A stretch of DNA of 24,788 nt from Candidatus Treponema faecavium (GTDB lineage Bacteria; Spirochaetota; Spirochaetia; Treponematales; Treponemataceae), in NCBI GenBank assembly GCA_019113455.1, contig DXHG01000017.1:1-24788 (forward strand), written 5' to 3'. A program made the position numbers and the translations under genes. The stretch's first letter is position 1. Every line of letters starts with the position of its first letter. Positions 20,382 to 24,788 of the stretch are shown here, piece after piece. The notes under the pieces are model-generated. The model made no database searches, was not told the DNA's origin, and was given only the letters and a program-made list of their open reading frames with translations.

Positions 20382-22094
20382 ATGAACGAATGGCTTAAAA
20401 AGCTTTTTACGTCTGCAAAACAACTGTGGGGTAAATGGAGTCCGATACAGAAGATTGTTCTGTGCGGTATTATTGTTATCGCCGTTGCCGCACTGGTGAT
20501 GGTGTTTACGCTTTCTTCCCGTCCTACGACTGTTCCGTTATTTAACGTGGCGATAACCGATGAGGCTGTCAGGGATCAGATTGTATACCGTCTTGCCGAA
20601 GAAAACGTCAACGCAGACGTAAGTGCTGCAGGTATTATTTCCGTAAAAGACGAAGCTACCGCACGGCGTATGCGCGCTGTCTTAGTGCGCGACGATCTTG
20701 TTCCCGGTTCAGTAGATCCGTGGGCATTATTTGACGTTGAGCGATGGACGACGACTGATTTTGAACGCAATGTTAACCTGCGCCGTGCTATTACGCAGGT
20801 TGTTACCGAACACATAGAAGCGCTTGATGATATTGACAAGGCGAATGTTGTTATTACGATGCCTGACAACAGCAATGCATTAGTAACTTCGGAAGTGGTT
20901 CCGGTAACAGCAAGCGTTATTATTTACCCTAAACCGGGCAGCGATATTACGACTAACCGCAGAAAAATAGAAGGAATTCAGAAGTTGCTGCTGAAAGCAG
21001 TATCCGGTTTGACGGATGAAAACATCACAATCTCTGATTCAAGCGGAACCATTCTCAATGACTTTTCCGGTATGGAAGTGCAGGATAGGATTGACGCTGT
21101 AGAACGCGAACAGAAAGTGATCCGTCAGCTTGAAAGCCAGTACCGCGCTGCAGTGCTGAATCAGCTGCAAACTATTTTTGGCAATGACCGCGTGCGCGAT
21201 TTGAATATCAAGATCGACATGGACATGTCCAAAAAGCAGGTTAATTCCACCGAGTATTCGCCGATTGAGATCAGAGCCGATAATCCCGATACGCCGTACG
21301 ATGATTCCGAGTACCGCGATTATCTGCCGATTTCATCCGAAACGGTAACAAAGCGCTGGACCGGAACCGGATATAATCCTGAAGGCCCTGCCGGCGTTGA
21401 AGGCCAGAATCCTCCGGTATATTCGGATATGTCTAATCTGTATGGGACGTCTGAGGAATCCGGTGTTAAGCAGAACAACGTCATCAATACGAGCCAAATA
21501 TCAGAAGAAAAAAGCCCCTCGATTGATCGGGTAACGGTGTCTGTAAATATTGACGGCACCTGGCAGCGCCGTTACGATGAAAACGGCAATTTGATTATTG
21601 CTCCCAATGGTTCTATTGAGCGTGAATATATTCCCGTGTCTGAAGAAGATTTGGAGCAGGCAAGACTGCTGGTGCAGGGTGCTATCGGGTATAACAGCGC
21701 CCGCGGAGATTCCGTATCAGTGCAGAATATTCAGTATGACAGAACAGCCCAGTTCGCGTCTGAAGATATGGCATATCTGAGATCCCAGCAGACCCGTCGT
21801 ACAATTATGCTTGCGCTTGCCGGTATTGCAGCCGTGCTGGTTGCGTTTATGATCTTCAGATTTATCAGCCGCGAGCTTGAACGGCGGCGCAGAATCAGGG
21901 AAGAAGAAATGCTGCGCAAGAGCCAGATGGAGCGCGAAAAGACATTGTGGGATGCCCAGGAAGCCAGCATGGGTGTTGAAATGTCTGTTGAAGAACGAAA
22001 ACGTGCTGAAATGCAGGAGAGCATTTTGTCGATGGCAAAAGACCACCCTGAAGATGTGGCAATGCTTATCCGCACCTGGCTGATGGAGGAATAA
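20382..22094 (+). CDS. fliF: Flagellar MS-ring protein FliF
   Basis: FliF forms the MS ring in the inner membrane. The 570-residue product has a first membrane helix at about residues 25-45 (IVLCGIIVIAVAALVMVF). Ring-building motif domains follow: VPLFNVAITDEAVRDQIVYR, VPGSVDPWALFD, TTDFERNVNLRRAITQVVTE and VVPVTASVIIYPKPG. A long variable periplasmic region lies at about 300-420. The second helix is near 466-487 (MLALAGIAAVLVAFMIF), followed by a charged cytoplasmic tail. The final segment, MAKDHPEDVAMLIRTWLMEE, is the FliG-binding helix. GGAGG precedes the ATG by six bases. fliG starts one base after the stop. Confidence 0.97.
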   Translation: MNEWLKKLFTSAKQLWGKWSPIQKIVLCGIIVIAVAALVMVFTLSSRPTTVPLFNVAITDEAVRDQIVYRLAEENVNADVSAAGIISVKDEATARRMRAVLVRDDLVPGSVDPWALFDVERWTTTDFERNVNLRRAITQVVTEHIEALDDIDKANVVITMPDNSNALVTSEVVPVTASVIIYPKPGSDITTNRRKIEGIQKLLLKAVSGLTDENITISDSSGTILNDFSGMEVQDRIDAVEREQKVIRQLESQYRAAVLNQLQTIFGNDRVRDLNIKIDMDMSKKQVNSTEYSPIEIRADNPDTPYDDSEYRDYLPISSETVTKRWTGTGYNPEGPAGVEGQNPPVYSDMSNLYGTSEESGVKQNNVINTSQISEEKSPSIDRVTVSVNIDGTWQRRYDENGNLIIAPNGSIEREYIPVSEEDLEQARLLVQGAIGYNSARGDSVSVQNIQYDRTAQFASEDMAYLRSQQTRRTIMLALAGIAAVLVAFMIFRFISRELERRRRIREEEMLRKSQMEREKTLWDAQEASMGVEMSVEERKRAEMQESILSMAKDHPEDVAMLIRTWLMEE

Positions 22095-22095
22095 C

Positions 22096-23172
22096 ATGGC
22101 AGATCAGACAAGCAAATCAAAAGCATCCGCAAAATCATCCGGTGCGGGCGGCTCTAAAAAGATAAAAGATGTAAAAAGTCTGACCGGCCGTCAGAAAGCT
22201 GCAATCTTTCTGGTAACGCTTGGTTCTGAAGTTGCGTCTGAAATATTTAAGCACCTGCGGGAAGACGAAGTAGAAACGCTCACGTTTGAAGTGGCGCGTA
22301 TGGAAACGGTTGATTCGGAATTATCTGACGCGGTTCTGGAAGAATTCCAGGACTTAATGAACGCGCAAAACTTTATCACGACCGGCGGTATTGACTACGC
22401 GCGCGAACTGCTTGAAAAGTCGCTGGGCAGTCAAAAGGCAATCGATATTATCAACCGGCTGACAAGTTCGCTGCAGGTTCGGCCGTTTGATTTTATCCGC
22501 CGCACAGACCCTGCCCATCTGCTGAACTTTATTCAGCAGGAGCATCCGCAGACGATAGCGCTGATTCTGGCATATCTTGAGCCGAACAAAGCGTCCGTTA
22601 TATTGCAGAACCTGCCTGACGACATTCAAAGCGAAGTGGCGCGCCGCATTGCGACAATGGACAGGACGTCGCCTGATGTACTGCGCGAAGTGGAGCGGGT
22701 GCTTGAAAAGAAACTGTCTACGCTTTCAAGCGAAGATTATACCGCAGCCGGCGGCGTTGAAAGCATCGTTGAGATTCTTAACCTTGTTGACCGGTCTTCG
22801 GAAAAATCGATTATCGAGTCTTTGGAAGAAGAAGATCCCGATCTGGCGGAAGAAATCAAGAAGCGCATGTTTGTGTTCGAGGACATCGTTATGCTCGACG
22901 ACCGCGCGATACAGCGTGTGCTGCGTGAGGTTGACAGCCAGGAACTGGCAAAAGCGCTTAAATCGGTCGATACGGAAGTGCAGGATAAGATATTCCGCAA
23001 TATGTCTAAACGCGCGGCAAGTATGCTGAAAGAAGATATGGAATTCATGGGGCCGGTACGTCTTAAAGATGTTGAAGAATCACAGCAGAAAGTTGTTTCC
23101 ATTATCCGCCGCCTTGAGGATTCCGGTGAAATTGTTATTGCCCGTTCCGGTGAAGATGAACTTGTAGTGTAA
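22096..23172 (+). CDS. fliG: Flagellar motor switch protein FliG
   Basis: FliG sits on the cytoplasmic face of FliF and receives torque from MotA. The 358-residue product has a Lys/Ser-rich start (about 1-30), an N-terminal domain with LTGRQKAAIFLVTLGSEVAS and a middle domain with the EHPQTIALILAYL motif. The C-terminal domain has MFVFEDIVMLDDRAIQRVLR and the charged torque helix VDSQELAKALKSV. GGAGGA at the fliF end serves as ribosome binding site. Spirochaetes commonly have two FliG proteins; the copy beside fliF is the one usually treated as the functional switch protein (FliG2). That assignment is from family knowledge, not from this window. Confidence 0.96.
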   Translation: MADQTSKSKASAKSSGAGGSKKIKDVKSLTGRQKAAIFLVTLGSEVASEIFKHLREDEVETLTFEVARMETVDSELSDAVLEEFQDLMNAQNFITTGGIDYARELLEKSLGSQKAIDIINRLTSSLQVRPFDFIRRTDPAHLLNFIQQEHPQTIALILAYLEPNKASVILQNLPDDIQSEVARRIATMDRTSPDVLREVERVLEKKLSTLSSEDYTAAGGVESIVEILNLVDRSSEKSIIESLEEEDPDLAEEIKKRMFVFEDIVMLDDRAIQRVLREVDSQELAKALKSVDTEVQDKIFRNMSKRAASMLKEDMEFMGPVRLKDVEESQQKVVSIIRRLEDSGEIVIARSGEDELVV

Positions 23173-23199
23173 CATAGTCTGAAGGAGAATATAAAGGAT

Positions 23200-24126
23200 A
23201 TGGCCAAAACGATTTTCCATCCGAACGAGATAAAGCCTGTCGGTAATACCGTGATGCTCAAGCTGACAAAGACATTTGTCGAAGAAGAAGAGCCGGAAGA
23301 GGAAGCCGCAGAACCGGTATATGAGGGACCTACGGCAAGCGAACTGCAGGCGGAAGCAGAGGAATTTAAAGTTAAATGGGCGGAAGAAAAAAAGCAAATG
23401 ATTGCCGCCGCGCAGGCCGAAGCCGAAGACATCGTAAAAAAAGCGCACGACACGGCGTTTGAAGAAGTAAAGCGGCAGACGGAACAGTCTCAGATTATCC
23501 GCACCGACGCTGAAGCACAGGCGGCGGAAATCGTCAAAAACGCCCAGGCGCAGGCGGAACAGATTGTCAGCGAAGCGGAAACTAAAAAGGCTGATATAGA
23601 AGAAACCGCACGGAACGACGGCTTTGCCGCAGGCAAAGAGGCCGGGTACCGCGATGGAGAAGCGGAAGTAAACCGACTCATAGACCGCCTGCACCTCATT
23701 ATTGACCGTGTGATGGAAAAGCGGGAAAATATCCTCAATACGACGGAACAGCAGATAGTTGACCTTGTGCTGCTGATGACGCGGAAAGTCGTTAAAGTAA
23801 TCTCAGAAAACCAGCGCAATGTGATTATGGCAAACGTGCTGCAGGCGCTGCGCAAAGTAAAAGGCCGCGGAGACGTAACTATCCGCGTCAATATGAGCGA
23901 TGTCAAACTGGTAACCGAGCACGCAGCTGATTTCATGAAATCGGTGGAAAACGTGAAAAACATCACCGTCGTTGAAGACACGTCTATCGACCAGGGCGGC
24001 TGTATTGTAGAAACCGACTTTGGCGCTATAGACGCCCGCATTGCAAGTCAGCTCGGTGAACTTGAGCAGAAGATACTTGAAATATCGCCGATAAAAACGA
24101 TGGAGTCTTCTCAACCGACTGCATAA
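23200..24126 (+). CDS. fliH: Flagellar export regulator FliH
   Basis: FliH binds FliI and links it to the export gate and C ring. The 308-residue product has a short start with FHPNEIKPVGNTVMLKL and an acidic stretch with EEEEPEEEAAEP. A long Ala/Glu/Gln-rich coiled region (about 45-150) has repeated AEAEDIVKKA- and AQAQAEQIVSEA-type heptads. After GFAAGKEAGYRDGEAEV comes a C-terminal FliH/YscL-like domain ending in IDQGGCIVETDFGAIDARI. AAGGAG (23182-23187) and AAGGA (23194-23198) both lie ahead of the ATG. Position between fliG and fliI confirms the call. Confidence 0.94.
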   Translation: MAKTIFHPNEIKPVGNTVMLKLTKTFVEEEEPEEEAAEPVYEGPTASELQAEAEEFKVKWAEEKKQMIAAAQAEAEDIVKKAHDTAFEEVKRQTEQSQIIRTDAEAQAAEIVKNAQAQAEQIVSEAETKKADIEETARNDGFAAGKEAGYRDGEAEVNRLIDRLHLIIDRVMEKRENILNTTEQQIVDLVLLMTRKVVKVISENQRNVIMANVLQALRKVKGRGDVTIRVNMSDVKLVTEHAADFMKSVENVKNITVVEDTSIDQGGCIVETDFGAIDARIASQLGELEQKILEISPIKTMESSQPTA

Positions 24127-24130
24127 TGCT

Positions 24131-24788
24131 ATGGCCGAAATCTTAACAAAATACATAGAAAGCATTGAGCGAACGGAAACCATTCTGTATACCGGCGCCG
24201 TAACGGGCGTGCGCGGTATGCTTATCGAAAGCCGCGGACCGAGTTCTGTGATTGGGGAAATGTGCACGATAAAGCTGCCGCGTTCTGGTTCTGCAGTACA
24301 TGCAGAAGTTGTCGGGCTGAACGGCACAGCCGTGCAGCTCATGGCATACGGCAATACGGAAGGCATTGAAGTCGGCAGCGAAGTAATCGCTTCCGGCTCC
24401 GTGCTGCAAGTAGGCGTTGGCCCCGCGCTCCTTGGCCGCGTTATCGACGCGACCGGACGCCCCTATGACAACAAAGGCGATATTATCCCTGAAACGTTTT
24501 ATCCCGCAATAGCGCCTGCGCCGTCTCCGCTTGAACGCAAGCCCATAACCAGGCGGATTGTTACCGGCGTGCGTTCAATCGATTCGCTGCTTGCCGTTGC
24601 AAAAGGCCAGCGGTTAGGCATCTTTGCCGGTTCAGGCGTCGGCAAATCGACGCTGTTAAGCATGATAGCGCGCAACACAAACGCAGACATAAACGTGATT
24701 GCCCTCATCGGCGAGCGCGGCCGCGAGGTGCTTGACTTTATCAACCGCGACCTTGGAGCGGAGGGGCTGCGCCGTTCTGTCGTTGTTG
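24131..24788 (+). CDS. fliI: Flagellum-specific ATPase FliI, cut by the window end
   Basis: FliI is the F1-beta-like hexameric ATPase of flagellar type III export. About 219 codons are present; the usual protein is roughly twice as long, so the 3' half lies outside. Visible parts are the N-terminal barrel with TGAVTGVRGMLIESRGP, then LLGRVIDATGRPYD, ERKPITRRIVTGVRSIDSLL, Walker A GSGVGKST at residues 167-174 and VIALIGERGREVLDFI. ATG 24131 has no clear ribosome binding site. A second ATG at 24126 overlaps the fliH stop but leads only to a six-codon frame, so fliI is probably started by coupling or re-initiation. Confidence 0.95.
   Translation, partial: MAEILTKYIESIERTETILYTGAVTGVRGMLIESRGPSSVIGEMCTIKLPRSGSAVHAEVVGLNGTAVQLMAYGNTEGIEVGSEVIASGSVLQVGVGPALLGRVIDATGRPYDNKGDIIPETFYPAIAPAPSPLERKPITRRIVTGVRSIDSLLAVAKGQRLGIFAGSGVGKSTLLSMIARNTNADINVIALIGERGREVLDFINRDLGAEGLRRSVVV

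Noticed and set aside
22737..23453. 238-codon minus-strand frame opposite fliG and fliH
   Set aside because: Its product is an extreme Ser/Ile/Arg-rich low-complexity chain produced by the antisense of Glu/Asp-rich codons; both plus-strand genes are firm.
23490..24041. 183-codon minus-strand frame opposite fliH
   Set aside because: It has the same antisense Ser/Thr/Arg composition bias, and lies fully inside fliH.
1..24788. CRISPR arrays, tRNA or rRNA genes, insertion sequences, prophage
   Set aside because: I saw no spaced direct repeats of array type, no tRNA-like cloverleaf ends, no transposase motifs and no phage genes on either strand. The two tyrosine recombinases fit housekeeping Xer proteins by sequence and context.

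Overview
The window looks like a piece of a Treponema chromosome (Spirochaetota). It carries two genes for FlaA, the sheath protein of periplasmic flagella found in spirochaetes. It also has a reduced division and cell-wall (dcw) cluster that runs directly into xerD, dprA, topA, xerC, hslV and hslU, followed by a flgB-flgC-fliE-fliF-fliG-fliH-fliI flagellar operon. From memory this is the general gene order of treponemes. I cannot name the species. Base composition looks moderate, with the flagellar genes visibly richer in G+C than the topA-hslU stretch. I see no IS element, phage gene, CRISPR array, tRNA or rRNA.

Layout. (1) 1-300: no supported gene; small inverted repeats and a good sigma70-type promoter. 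(2) 306-1999: two overlapping flaA-family genes, ending at a strong bidirectional terminator. (3) 2058-2777, minus strand: an unrecognised protein with a nuclease-like motif pattern. (4) 2778-2908: a divergent control region with a 12-bp palindrome, a promoter, and four GTGG boxes at exact 10-bp spacing that run into the mraZ start; this is a likely MraZ operator. (5) 2909-10801: mraZ, rsmH, an ftsL-like gene, murF, ftsW, ftsQ, ftsA, ftsZ, mostly overlapping or separated by a few bases. ftsI, murE, mraY, murD, murG and murC are absent from the run. (6) 10803-18680: xerD, a TPR lipoprotein, dprA, topA, xerC, hslV, hslU: chromosome-dimer resolution, DNA topology, DNA processing and an ATP-dependent protease. 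(7) 18680-19056: a possible small ORF and a gap holding a candidate sigma28 promoter. (8) 19057-24788: the flagellar basal-body and export operon, cut by the window end inside fliI.

Everything from mraZ to fliI lies on one strand with no obvious intrinsic terminator, so read-through from the division cluster into the flagellar operon is possible. The division genes build the septum (FtsZ ring, FtsA anchor, FtsL/Q/W, MurF precursor supply). XerC/XerD and TopA handle chromosome resolution and supercoiling. The last block builds the MS ring (FliF), the rotor face (FliG), the proximal rod and its adaptor (FlgB, FlgC, FliE) and the export ATPase with its regulator (FliI, FliH). Several starts are non-ATG (ftsQ, ftsA, xerD and hslU GTG; hslV TTG) and were chosen from ribosome binding sites.

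The most interesting items are the mraZ operator boxes overlapping the start codon, the minus-strand nuclease-like protein, the structured gap after xerD that also holds a 48-codon ORF, the leader ORF before ftsQ, and the acidic low-complexity segments in both FlaA proteins.
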